From Plectrocnemia conspersa (Eukaryota; Arthropoda; Insecta; Trichoptera; Polycentropodidae), in NCBI GenBank assembly GCA_009617715.1, contig VTFK01000118.1:310001-374000 (forward strand): DNA of 64,000 nucleotides, written 5' to 3'. Below, in pieces: positions 10,881 through 22,551 of the stretch. The number at the start of each line of letters is the position of its first letter. Position 1 is the first letter of the stretch. Below the pieces are notes generated by a model. The model searched no databases, was not told the DNA's origin, and was given only the letters and a program-made list of their open reading frames with translations. The translations under genes were made by a program, and so were the position numbers.

Positions 10881-11985
10881 TGCCTCCACTACACTCTCTG
10901 GAAGTTGTCCGAACAGAAGCTACAACTGAAGTCGGCCGATATCTACGACTTTGAGTAAGCGCTCACACTGTCGCGGATTTCATATGCCCGCTCGCTTCGC
11001 GGCGTGAATGACGTTTGTATGGCGTCACGTACAGCCGGCATATTTGCGCGCGATCGAAAAAAAAGTGCCAAATAATGGCAGTTTTTAAATGTCATATTAT
11101 TAAAATTACGCTACTGATAATTATAAAAGTTTGTGTGGGCACTCACCCATACAATATCAATGAAAACTTTTCGGTCTTAAATATTCAATTTACGCAAAAT
11201 CTTTGTCGGCTTTTGCAAAATGCCATAAGGCATAAAAATGATCCTTCAGAATACGAACACCACATGTGTGACTATCCTAGAATTTGTCGCCATCGATTCT
11301 AAATAAGAATTCGTTATGGTGTGACATTTATATAAACCGATCTAGGAAAATACATAAGGATAATGGAAAAGATTTTTTTAACAAAATCGAGTACCACTAA
11401 ATATTTTTTAATTATTTATTTTATATGAAAAAAATATAATTACGATATATGTTAGAAGAATATACTATCAAAAGTATAATTAATCCATTTTGCTGCCGTA
11501 AAATATTCAAAGATGTCAGTAAGAGTCTGTTAAAGTCCCCGATGAGCATGTGGTATTATAACTTGATCACGTGACCACGATGCAGCGCTCGACGTGCGTG
11601 TTAACCATTGGACGCCTACGCGCATACTGGAATTGAACCGAGCTACTCGTTCTATCTCAGCTTATGAAAAACCATATCATTATCTCTCTCACTCTCGTCA
11701 CTTAACACGCGAGAGAGCGAAAGGGGAAGTATATCGCCGCTCGCGCTCGAAAGAGCAGCTCCGACTTTGGTCCCTTTGACTCGAAAATAATGCCGACAAT
11801 TTTTTGAAGCGCTCGAAGCTGGCCAAGTCGACTGAATTATCCCAACTTTACCTCCCGTTCTCGGTAACCTCGGACAGCTTCCGAGAGATTTTAGAGCAGG
11901 CAGAACTGAACTGGACCGAAGTAACCCACTATATTCTCCGTCCTTAGCCAACATTGGCCAACTTCCAGAGAGTATAGTGCAGGCA
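10881..11985 (-). mobile_element. M element copy 1 (TTA-flanked)
   Basis: Near full-length copy (1105 bp) of the dominant repeat. TSD TTA lies at 10878-10880 and 11986-11988. The left terminus is TGCCTCCACTACACTCTC then TGGAAGTTG. The right terminus is its inverted match with a few changes. The 3-bp TTA duplication with TIRs suggests a PIF/Harbinger-like or related DNA transposon, but no transposase is present. Orientation is opposite to copies 4 and 5. It carries the serine-rich frame shared by several copies (minus strand, about 11652-11950). It is inserted in a Jockey-type RT remnant, so it is younger than that LINE. Confidence 0.7.
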
Positions 11986-11988
11986 TTA

Positions 11989-12312
11989 GAGCATAAAATG
12001 GTCGTGTCGTCAGCAAATAAAGCGGTGATATCATTTATGTTTGACTTAGAAATCACACGTTAACATTGTAATTAGCAATGGTCCTTAAATTAAACCTTGG
12101 GGGACGCCAGAAAATTATTTTCTGTTGCATGTTGCCAAATAATTTTCAACTTTATTTTGAATAAAATTACAAGTATAATTTAGTGAATTTATATATATTG
12201 CCTGCGTGCCAATCGCGGTCGAAAGCTTTAGCAATATCTAAAAACACTACTCCGATGGTCATTTTTCTGTCTATGCTTTTGTGGATATATTTCACAACTC
12301 GGAACATCGAAA
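11989..12312 (-). pseudogene. Jockey-type reverse transcriptase fragment
   Basis: On the minus strand, in order: FRVVKYIHKSIDRKM, then VVFLDIAKAFDRDWHAG (RT box with the first catalytic Asp), a degenerate finger segment, then SGVPQGLI with GPLLI, and finally ALFADDTTIL (the catalytic FADD box). These are the diagnostic blocks of the RT palm of CR1/Jockey-class non-LTR elements. A stop follows QGLI and there are frame changes, so it is dead. The catalytic aspartates remain visible. The remnant is cut at its downstream side by the M1 element and resumes at 10877. Confidence 0.75.
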
Positions 12313-12649
12313 GCCAAGATTATTAACAATATATTCTAGTAATATATTTCAATTAATTTTACTCGTGATAGTTTATGGTTGAAAGTTAGAAAAAAGCGTA
12401 GGGTCCATAACCATTATTATATAATATTATATCTTAACCATTTATTCATAACTTATGAAAATAGATAGCATTTCGAATAAATATCGATATATATTATATT
12501 ATATTTGCTAAGTAAAATATTAAAAAAAGATCTTATTGCACTTAGAATCTCGGTAGCAAAATTATAAACAAAGAATTTGATTTTCATTTAAAATGCATTT
12601 AACGACCTATTAACATGATAAATATGCACATTTTAATAAACTAATTTAA

Positions 12650-12919
12650 CAGGAGAAAAGTACAAGATTAAATATGCTAAATATAGAAAAATCATTCGAT
12701 ATTGTCAGGCACAACAGCTTTATCAATAAAGTATCTAAATATCTTATACACATAATAAGCTTATACCTGAAAAGTCAAAGCTATGTTGTTTCGCTAAATG
12801 AACTCTCAATACCACGTAAAAATATTGTCATTGATTGTACACATTTGCCATTGCTTAGTATAAATAAATTATTATCGAAATATATACATAGGTATATAAT
12901 ATTAAAAAATGGTCAGTAA
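12650..12919 (+). pseudogene. Second Jockey-type RT fragment, plus strand
   Basis: The plus frame contains MLNIEKSFDIVRHNSFINKV followed by a hydrophobic ISLYLKS segment and SIPRKN, matching the layout of the RT box D-I-x-K-x-F-D and the following finger region of Jockey-class LINEs. The usual G-V-P-Q-G block is not recognisable after it. It lies 340 bp from the minus-strand remnant and in the opposite orientation, so it is an independent, older fragment. Confidence 0.5.
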
Positions 12920-13429
12920 AATACACACAAATTTAGCCCAGAACTTAACACCAATATAATAAATATTTCGGTTTTTTTTTATTTCCAATAATTAATTGCA
13001 TAAAAGCATCGTACTGTATAAATAGCTTTTTTTAATTAGGCAATAAAAGTAAGCTGAAAATCTAAGGGTGTTGAAAAACAGAATGGTATCATATATTTTT
13101 AAAATACTCGATTTTATAATTTAATTTTCGTTTTATTTTGCTACTACACACAATGTAGTTTTTAATAGTGTAGTACTTTGTTAACAAATTGCGTTCGTAA
13201 TAAATATCATTAAATGTCAGTTGCGCTCTATTTATGCAATTTACCCGTTCTTGAAACTATAGGAAACGTTTTGCCGTAATTATATAATTAAAAACATAAT
13301 ATACTATAATTATAAATTTTAATTTACCATACGTAAATATATATTATTAAATGCAATATTATTTTCGTCTTCAATAAAATCTAGGTTTAACCAGAACGTA
13401 AGTTTTTCACGTTTATTGCACGACATAAA

Positions 13430-13930
13430 ACAATTATTACACAGATCGCTTCGATTTCATATAACGAGGCTTTGATCATTCCACGCCGGCGATAAATATA
13501 AACAGAATCATGATATTAAATAATATAATCCTTTTACGACAGTGATAAACAACATTTTATGCTCGCGCGGTCCCGACGTGCGTCGTTAAAAATCAAATGG
13601 TGAAACACTTTTATAACGAAATTTACGGCGTTGATTAGATTAACTTTGATTGTTCATATGTGTACACTATAAAAACTTGAACGTTGAATTATGTCAACAA
13701 TAAAACGTCGATCCGGACTCCATTGTGCGCCCGCTGCCCATTGCGGCAGTAAAACCTTCACGCCAACAATAAACTGTCGAAAAGGAGTAATGATAGGCAT
13801 AAAAAAGACGACGGGAATCGTAAAATGATAATTAACACTTTCGGCCCTGGTACCCCTACGTTCAGGTGCTCTTATTGCTGTGCCCTTCCAAGCAATTGTA
13901 AATGTAACCGTCAACCGATATAATTTATAT
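13430..13930. promoter_or_regulatory. GC-richer island
   Basis: Complex sequence with lower A/T run content than its flanks. It includes TCATGATA and ATAAATATAAAC-like words in the first part and GC-rich words between 13560 and 13880. An 86-codon minus frame (13654-13914) covers part but shows no domain. The regulatory reading is based on composition only. Confidence 0.25.
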
Positions 13931-16900
13931 GTGGCAGTAAAATGTTTTAAAGGGATTTTAAGGGAGAGATATGTGGGTTTTCATATAAATAGACATAAAC
14001 ACATACATGCACGATATTTATAGCATAAACTAATATTATTAAAACTGAATAACAGTATTACTTTTTCTGACCACAAAGAAAAAATATATGTTCTATATCA
14101 TATTCGTAATTTTTTCTTGATTTTTACCAATATTAATTTATTTAACCAAAAAAAAACATTCTATTCACAAATGTTTTTCGAATGCGTACAATATTTTTTT
14201 AATTGTGAATAAGCGTCTCATTGCCGCATAAAAGACCATAGATTTTGGAGCGGCACTAGTCACTAGAGCAGCATACGCCACAGCTTTTACTTTTCATCCA
14301 AAAAACACGCACACTGAACTAATACAGTGGTATTTTAGGAGTTATATATTATTACAACCAGCTACTGTGATATTATATATTATTTTTTTATTTATTTTGT
14401 GTGAAATAGGCCAAAATATTTACATATATACACCTTGAAATTAATATTACCGCTTTACAAAAAAAACTACGTAGTATCTCAAGGCTTTATCTCAGGAAAA
14501 TGCATTGATTGAATTTTCGTGAAAGTTTTCTAGATAGTAGATATTAGAAATGAATATTCGTAAATTATTAAAATATTTATAAAGTTGAAAATCAGACGAA
14601 TAATTCGAATCATTAAATATTTAAATATTCGGTTAAAAACCCTAGATACAACCATGTAAACACAATCAACAACTACTAAATAAGTTGTATGACACTAAAT
14701 TTTAATTTAATGTGTTATAAATCAGTGACTGTTTAATTTAAATATATCTTCTCATTATAGCTTTCAATTAATATATGATTCATGTACGACATAGCTTGAT
14801 TTTATTTCAAATATTCGTCACGATATATATCCGTTGGGTTAGGAAAATCAAGGAAAACTTAATCTGTAATGATTATTCAAATTTTAATTATAAAACAATC
14901 ACTAGTTCTGATCTCCCAGACACAATAAATGTTGAAAAATACTATATAGAATTCGAATTCTGTTCTTGTAGGTATTGATAACCAATGTATACCATTTGTA
15001 TATTGTGTTGATAGACGTCACATCTATATACCAGCAAGATAAACTAATAAAACCTTATCTGTGATGATCAATCGGAAATATAATTGTATAACTTATTTAA
15101 AATCTGCTCTCTCAGCCTTCTATAAGGCGCAATATTGTGTACTCGGCCAGCGTTTAACTAAAAAGCGTACTTGAGTGCATGACGTGACATATCCTATATT
15201 TTTTATTGAGTTTATTTTCGCGCTAAAAATAAAACACGCCTTTCATAAGTTATGAAAAATATCACATCTGTCTATGCGTTAAGTGTTTGATGTTATATTG
15301 TAATTTAAATTATTACAAAAATTGTCGAAACAAAATTATCAATGATCCTGTAGTGGTCTGAAAATTCATTTACTGCTGTTACTGTTTCAATTAATATATC
15401 AGTTCTGTTCTCGAGGAATTATTTTTGCCTTGCTCAGTCGCTTCAATTTTTTTGTACTTGCTCTTTAGTATTGATCTTTAAGAAAACAGAGCGCTCAGAT
15501 TTTTAATCGTTTATATCGTTTGCTGATCTTTGGAAATGCACAAAAGTCTATTCATAAAAAGGGTGAAAATTTGTGCATAATGCATTAAATATAATATAAC
15601 AGAAAGTTCGAAATTATAATTATTTCAATAATATCATAGTAATGCTGATATTTTGTTCCAGTTGTTACTATATATTTTTATATAAATAAAAAGTAAGATA
15701 ATTTTTAATTTAATTAATTTGGTGTGTTTCGTGTTAGTACGAATAACATATTATATGAAAACAACTCTACCGTAAAATTCTGATAATACAGATACGAATC
15801 ATGATCAAAACATTTTCACCTAAATTAAACAATTAATAAGCCACGCAGCGGAAAGGAAAGGTTTAATTAAATTAAAAAATATAGCCATAAATTAACAACT
15901 AGATTGTCATAAACCGGTTTCTTAAAACAATAGGGCGAATAATGTTGAAAGATAATTTGTGACCACTACGAATTTTCACGCATGTGAACTTTCGTAGAAT
16001 TTTTTAATAAAAAATATGTGTTATAAACTGCACCATTTTATTAAGTAAAAAATAATTTTTTGAGAAATAGCTGTATTTATATGATTTACTCATATTTTTC
16101 TGAAAAAGTATGTATTTACTACTATTTATTTATTTACTGCTCGAAAGTAATTAATGTTGTAGTTTTTTAAATAAATTATGACGTGTGAGAATTTAATTTT
16201 TATATTTTATAAACTCTATATGGTAAAAAAGAGGGTTTTCTGAATAATATGCAGCAGTTTTAGATTTTTGTTAATTTTTCCTAAAAGCGTATCTATTGAA
16301 AAGAGAAGCTTTTTATCTTAGTTTTTAATTTGTTTAAAGAAAACAAGGAAATAGGTTGTAATATTCATCACTAGAACATGTACTCTTTCAAATGAACATT
16401 CATTCTTAAATGGCTAGAATATGTAAAACTAGCGTTTCAGCCACAAAAATATTTTTTTCAATATACTGTGTAGCAAAATTATATAATAAAAATGTTTAAC
16501 AAAAATCACTTTATGGGAATAAAATTATTGTTCTGTTATGTAGAATATAAATTTATTTACATTAAATTTATTTTATCGAAAAATATACTTGTGGTTTTGC
16601 AATTAACTATATTTCTCTCACCATAAATTTAAACAATATATATTTAAGATGAACATACATAAAAAAATATATCCATCTGATTTTTAACATGTCTGTCAAC
16701 TCTACATTAAAACTTTGTATTTTTAATATAAATTATAAAAATACAGAGCCATTTACAAATGTCTAAATATCTCGAAACTAATCCTCCTCTTGTGATATAC
16801 ATATACATATGTTAATGTGGTATATGGCATTATTGTTGTTTGATGGTTTCAATACTACCAAAATGATGGATTTCTTTCAGTTTTTAGGCGTAACTCTTAG

Positions 16901-18050
16901 AGGCGCACTTATTTATTGATAAACTGTCTGTAATTGAATGTCGTAAATCTATGTTTTGACAAATCCTGATTTATTTTAAAATGAATTATATCTAAAAATA
17001 TTTTTGATGTATTACTAGTTTAACTGTAATACAAATTATTTAATTTCACATCTATTCTCACACTTTTAATGAAATTTATTTCGCAAAACGACCGCCTTTT
17101 AATCACTACTTTTCACCGACACTATCTTTAATACAATATGACTAACAGATAAGCAAAAAACGGCATATTCATGTGGCCCGACCCAAATTTCAAAAGCATA
17201 ATTAAGGTGTTTACACAACGTGTGAAATAATTCAAAGAATACAGGTACGCAATTAGGTTTATGATATACGATTCAATTACGAATAACAGATAACGTTTTT
17301 TTTTTCGGAACGTTTTTATAAAGACAGTGTGTGCGTTCTTTGTTACAATTGTATCGGACTTGTCCATCGAGCGCACATAAATCAACTTGTCCACCTAAAA
17401 GTAGAAAATTATTCTATCGCAGATAACACGCAAGATTCCAAAACAAATCTTATTATATAATGAGATAAGACATCTTGTCACGGTACGCCGGGAAAGATGC
17501 TCGGTGGTTATTTTTTAATTTAATTTAATTTGAAAAGAAAAATCTTAATGAAACAATCTTGATCGTTATCAATTATGGTCTTATGGCGCTCGTACTTTTT
17601 AACTGATTCTAGAAAGCAAAACGTGTCATATTTATTGTATATTATATGGGTGTTGTATATCAACTTAATTCGTATATGAACGCTTGTAATGCTTTTCAAC
17701 GTGATGTAATTTGATATGTGAGTGAAATAAAATGGTAAATATACAACAAAAATATATATAATTTAATTTGAATACGATCGTAATTATTAAAATGTAAATT
17801 TGATGTATAAATAATATTTATTAAGCTAATTCTGAATACCTTTATTATATGCAATATTTTTAATTACATTAGTAATAGCATATACAGGCGATTAAATAAA
17901 ATTTATTCATTATTGGGTAACGTGCTTTTTTGTAATGCATTATTTTCTATTGAGTTGTTGCAAAACTGTAACTTATTTTTTAATCTATTATAAAATTAGT
18001 TAATATATATATTATACTATTCCAATAATTCCATTTTAAAATTACATTTC
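13931..18050. other. Long AT-rich stretch, no gene
   Basis: About 4 kb of AT-rich sequence with homopolymer runs. Frames at 14775-14978 and 17128-17394 are short and unmatched. A short GC-richer patch near 17475-17600 (ACGGTACGCCGGGAAAG and nearby) may be a minor island. I see no transposon ends or RNA gene. Confidence 0.45.
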
Positions 18051-18054
18051 ATAC

Positions 18055-18245
18055 GTACCGGATTAGCTCCTTGTAGTTGACATTTAATAGATCAATGTTC
18101 CAGCGTGTTAAGGAACTGGATTGCGATACTTACAATTGAGTTGCCTAGTGCGGACATCCTGACTCTAGCAGAAGTATAAGAGGATGCAATCGTAACTCTA
18201 TGACACATTCCGGGACTCAATACTGGAATTTATTGAGAATAGTTA
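18055..18245. other. Small complex island
   Basis: Less AT-biased block between two AT-rich regions. It contains no open frame, no repeat shared with the rest of the window, and no strong motif beyond ATTTAATAGATCAAT. It may be a small noncoding element or the edge of an old repeat. Confidence 0.2.
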
Positions 18246-18329
18246 AATTGTCAACAGCATTCTTTATTAATTTAAATAAAAACAAAGAGACATAAAAATT
18301 TCTACAAAATTATCAAAGCTTATTCTAAC

Positions 18330-19320
18330 TTTATAAGAATTAGAATATCTAATTGATCTACGTAGCATAGAAATGCAGAAATCTGAAAAAATATAACTCC
18401 TTTTTTTTTGCACACGCAGAATTTTCTAATCGTCGATAGGAATTTAGAAAAACTTTTATTTAGATTGACAAATGTTAACATTTTTATTGATCTTCGTAGC
18501 ATAGATATGTAAATATATCAAAAAATGTTACTGAATTTTAAAGATATTTTTGCGGTGTTTTTTGCACAGACCGCATTTTTTTAATATTAGATAATAAAAA
18601 ATATACTGTTAGTTGAACTTTGTTGACAAGTTCTTACACTTGTAGAATTTACAAACCTAATTGGTTTATGTAGCATAGTATTTTTTTTAGAAAAATAAAG
18701 TTTACAAATTTTACTCTTTTGTAATGGTACCATAATAACTATTAATAAGCCAAAATTTTGTAGACTTAAACCAGGCAAAAAATTACCAAAAACTTATAAT
18801 TTAGCATATTTCACACTCGGTTTTTTTTATAGTCAATAGGAATATTAAAAATATTTTAATCAAACTATGTTCGCAAATGTTAATGCTTGTAAAATTTGAA
18901 ATAGATTTACGTAGCATAGAAATGTATAAATCTGAAAAATTATAAGTGATTTTTTCGCTAACTTTCCGGCGAGTTTTTTTTATACACGCCGAATTTTCTA
19001 ATCGTCAATATGACTTTAAAATCGAAAAAAAACGTTTATATACACTTATGTTTAAATGCAAAAATATTAAAAAATATTACTGATATTTTTAAGGGTAGTT
19101 TTTGCTTTGTGTTTTGCGCAAACTTAAAATTTTCTAATAATAGATTAAAAAATCTGTTTATTAAACTTTGTTAACGAGTGTTTAACACTTGTAGAATTCG
19201 CAAACCTTATTGATTTATATCCCATAAAATGTAGAAACATCTAATAATGTAAGTAATTTTTTCAGAAAAATAAAGTACACAAATTTTACCCTTTTTGAGG
19301 GTACCTTAAACATCAGTCTA
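18330..19320 (+). repeat. Degenerate duplicated repeat block
   Basis: Two blocks, about 18340-18735 and 18890-19310, are diverged direct copies. Each has, in order, an ACGTAGCATAGAAATG-like word (18361; 18910), an ACGCMGAATTTTCTAATCGTC word, an ACTTTGTTRACRAG word, CACTTGTAGAATT followed by GCAAACC or ACAAACC, and ends in ACAAATTTTACYC and GGTACC. Each block itself looks like two related sub-units, since the GTAGCATA word also occurs at 18496 and 18670. This is an old tandem or satellite-like structure, or an element with internal repeats. No coding sequence. Confidence 0.5.
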
Positions 19321-19478
19321 TTATATATATTATATAAATAATTAGTTTTTCAATACTTCAACAGAAAGCGAACGAATATTTTTACGGCGCGAATATTCAA
19401 CACGAAAATAAGAAGTAGGCTATCCGGTTCATCAGTAATTGCCTTATTGAGAGATAAAGGGATGCTGACCGCATGCTC

Positions 19479-19544
19479 TTATCTCTCACTCACTCTCGTC
19501 ACTTAACACACGAGCGATCGCGACGGAAATTATCTCACCGCTCT
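19479..19544 (-). repeat. M element fragment 7
   Basis: The segment TTATCTCTCACTCACTCTCG, followed by TCACTTAACACACGAG and TATCTCACCGCTC, matches the internal part of the M elements (compare 31632-31700). Only this short piece remains, in the same orientation as copies 1 and 2. Confidence 0.5.
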
Positions 19545-19701
19545 GCACATACATACATATGTACCCTTGTTTTTTTCGATTAATACGTATTTTTTTTTCA
19601 AATTAAAAATAATCAAAGACTTGAGTCCCAAGAACTCCCGTGACTATATGTTTCACAATTTCCGGAAATTTGAAAAACCCGAGATTTCAGAATCCCTAGT
19701 G

Positions 19702-19967
19702 AAGTGGCGTAGCTAGGGTATATGCCGCCCAGGGCGATCCATAAAATTGCCCCCCCCCCCATACATGTTTTGCAGGGTCACAAAATCAGCATTTCTTAAA
19801 ATAATAAATTGGTTTTTATTAAGCTCTTGTTATTCGTGGATTTATATATGTTTTATTGAATTCAGGGTTAAGAACCACATTAGACGATCCCATCGCGAAT
19901 ATGCCGCTTTCAAGCAGGTGCCGCCGGGGCGGCCCGCCCCCTCCGCCTCCCCATAGCTACGCTACTG
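19702..19967 (-). mobile_element. hAT-type MITE copy 1
   Basis: A 266-bp element with ends AAGTGGCGTAGCTAGGG (left) and, on the minus strand, CAGTAGCGTAGCTATGG (right). Flanking octamers CCCTAGTG (19694-19701) and CCCTAGTC (19968-19975) match at 7 of 8 positions. It is homologous end to end, in inverted orientation, to 42593-42839, including an internal poly-C/poly-G run and a GCGGCATATTCGCGATG word. TIRs starting CAGTG with 8-bp duplications are the hAT hallmark. It has no coding capacity. Confidence 0.7.
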
Positions 19968-20101
19968 CCCTAGTCGTGACATTATATTGTAACATACAAA
20001 TGAGATTAGTAATCATCTCTCAGTTAATTCTTGTCACACTGATGTCCTTGTCATTTCAATACGAATTAAGAATTTTAGCTCTCTGAAGCGAAAAAGCTTC
20101 A

Positions 20102-20210
20102 AATTATCACTAATCAGGATCATTGCCTCAATCACGCATGCTTTCAAAGCCTTTACAACCAACCGCGTTGCTTGTAAGGCTTGGCATGCACAGTTTGTGA
20201 TGTGATAATT
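20102..20210. other. Imperfect hairpin-forming repeat
   Basis: AATTATCAC (20102-20110) pairs with GTGATAATT (20202-20210). Inside, GCATGC (20136-20141) pairs with GCATGC (20184-20189), and AAGCCTTTACAA pairs with TTGTAAGGCTT with one bulge, leaving a 13-base loop rich in C and G. The size would suit a small-RNA precursor or a MITE core, but I recognise no known microRNA seed. Confidence 0.3.
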
Positions 20211-20394
20211 AAATAATTAACTATTAATTTTTATGAATTAATATTGTGAATATAACTTTGCGTGATATGTGACAGCTTTTATAACTAGCTGTAAATATTA
20301 CTGTAAATTAAAAAAAAAATATACTTTTGATTACATAAAAAATCTTTACGACAAAGGCGTAAAGTTACACGACAAACCATAAATAAATCCTTAA

Positions 20395-20800
20395 AACCCC
20401 GTCGCCACTAAAATACACTTCTCGGTGTCGATGGAAAGAATTTACGTAAAAGCGCTTAATAACTCAACTCGCAATTAAAACAAGACCCTAACTAAGCCAG
20501 TAACTTTCAAGAGAAATAAACTTCGCCGACCCGTTCACACCGCAAGTGCAACGATACCGGCAAGCGAAATTAACCTCAATACTTGGCTCACCAAGTACCA
20601 CTATCGTTTAATTTAAGAGAACCATCAGCGCTTATCTCGGCTGGGGCTGAAATTAATGATCTGTAAAACACATGCGATGTTAACAAGGCTGTTAGGTGGT
20701 TTATTTTACTTTGCACTCTTCTCTCTCTCTCGCTCTATGGATGCTGCGGAGACATACGGAAAGTGTTAATAATGTCTTCATGCGTCTCGCCGAGTTAATT
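20395..20800. promoter_or_regulatory. GC-richer island upstream of duplicated block
   Basis: Complex sequence (for example GACCCGTTCACACCGCAAG near 20529) without a long frame, followed by a CT-rich patch at 20719-20736. It runs directly into the duplicated block at 20805, so the two probably form one regulatory-like region. Confidence 0.3.
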
Positions 20801-20804
20801 GTGT

Positions 20805-20980
20805 GTGATTTAATTAAGCTCGGTTGATACTGCATGCATCTCACATCTTGATACTGCTATCGATTATGCGAAAGATTTACACAGGTAACGTGTAATATCT
20901 ACTGGCTTAATAAATATACCAGTGTAAAGCTCGGATAATAACATGACATCCGATCGCAAAGATAACCGGATTAATCGAGT
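20805..20980 (+). promoter_or_regulatory. Duplicated regulatory-like block, copy X
   Basis: A noncoding block related to 23456-23609 along its length. Shared words in the same order are GTGATTTAATTAA, ACTGCA, TCTTGATA, ATCGATTA, AAGATTT-CACA, GGATAA-AACATGACAT or its variant, CCGATCG and GATTAATCGAG. The motifs include homeodomain (TAATTAA), K50-homeodomain (GGATTA) and Onecut/Cut-like (ATCGAT) types. No open frame is conserved between the copies. It is best seen as a paralogous cis-regulatory element. An old transposon pair is the main alternative. Confidence 0.4.
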
Positions 20981-21045
20981 TAAGATAAATTAGAGCAACC
21001 GGGGCGATGGTTAAATAGTCCGGCTTATCGTTTAATAGGCTATAT

Positions 21046-21110
21046 CAGGGGTCCATAAACTTCTTGACGAGTAGGCTAAATTGTAACTTTGATATGTATT
21101 AAAAGAAAAT
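21046..21110 (+). repeat. hAT terminal fragment
   Basis: CAGGGGTCCATAAACTTC followed by TTGACGAGTAGGCTAAATT resembles the terminal consensus of many hAT elements (CAGGGGTC then AAACTT and a GGGCCAAATT-type word). No matching right end or transposase was found downstream, so only one terminus is supported. Confidence 0.4.
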
Positions 21111-22500
21111 CTATAAAAATGTAAATTTCAAATAATATATGGGCACGAGATCGAGTTGTGTCAGATAATGAGATATTGTAGATATTGACGTGTTAGGTTA
21201 GCTGAGCTAATAAAAAGTTACTCATTGGGTATTTTGCTACCTTATATTTGACAAGATATAAAGAGTAGCGATAAAATGAAATAACAGAGGCAATATTATT
21301 TGTAAAGAAAAATATTTTAGTTAGCTTTTTTACAAAATTACTATGAGAACCTACAAAATTGATATGAGAACTTCTTGCTATTTTAATTAACTCTCGTTTA
21401 TTTTGACCTAAGATGCATTTTTTTAGTTTAGTAGTTATATTAATCGAATAACTCTCCATTATAAAATGTAAGGTGTTAAACAATCACTCAAATGACCGAT
21501 CTGCAACTGATAAATTTGATCAGAGATTATTTGTATGTGATGCACATTTTTTCTTTCATTTTTTGAGAAATTTAATAAATTAGTATCCCCTCGATATTTT
21601 AGAAAACGAATTTTTGTTTATGTAACCAAAACATTATATGCACATACATACTAGAAAATATCTGTTCTGTGTATGCACGTGATGCGTTTTCTCTTGTGTT
21701 TTTGTGGCGTTTTTGTAATATGAGCTGTTCAATCTTCTTGTATTAAATTTACACAAAATATAAGTAAAACGACTTTATTGATTATTTTATCTTTTTTAAA
21801 TTTTAAGGAGGAAGAGATATGTACATTTCATTAAAAGTTTAAATTTTTTACATGCATTGTTTAGTCAGTTTAATGTGAATAACCATCAATGTTCAGGATA
21901 CCAAAAGTGGTGATGTTTTTGCTTACATTATTGGTGACAATGGTGGTTTTTAAAAAAAAAATCTTAACGGAGCTAGTAGAGAATGCCCAGAACTATAAAA
22001 CATATTTGTAAAAAAGTAGACATAAAAAACTATTTAATATTGTCGTAATTATAATCATTATAATCGCACTGTTACTTTTTTATTTTTTTTTATCACAGGT
22101 CTTTTGAAATTGCTAAGCGCAGTTTTCAGTCCATATTTGTAGACAAGTTTATGATTTGCTTGAGGCTCATCTGATATTTTTTATAGTAGCAACACAACCA
22201 CAATGTTTTTGCAAATTTTGTTGTTACAAGATTTAAAAATCATATATGTATTCTGCTTTATTCTTGTTTTTAGTAAGATACTTAGACACTAATATTTTAT
22301 AATATTATAAATTTGTTCAGAAATTAAAAATATTCCCTTAAAATTCTGTAAAAAGCATTCTTGAACTAATATGTACTATGCATTTTATCAGAAGCTTTTC
22401 GATAGAACTGAGAAATATTAAGAGTTTGCTTAGTTGCAAAACGATATTAAGGTGTGTTTTTTTACAATTTTGTTTAGGTTCTTATAATATAGAGGTACTT
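21111..22500. other. AT-rich DNA, no gene
   Basis: AT-rich filler with a 96-codon minus frame (21193-21483) that matches nothing I know. It may contain eroded hAT interior belonging to the terminus at 21046, but no transposase block is readable. Confidence 0.35.
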
Positions 22501-22551
22501 TTTTAGTGTTTTTTAAAATATTTTAGGGGGCATAGCCCTAGGGGTTATTGA

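Noticed and set aside
11652..12056. 134-codon minus frame as one protein
   Set aside because: It is a chimera: the first part is the RT active-site remnant and the rest is M1 sequence read through the junction.
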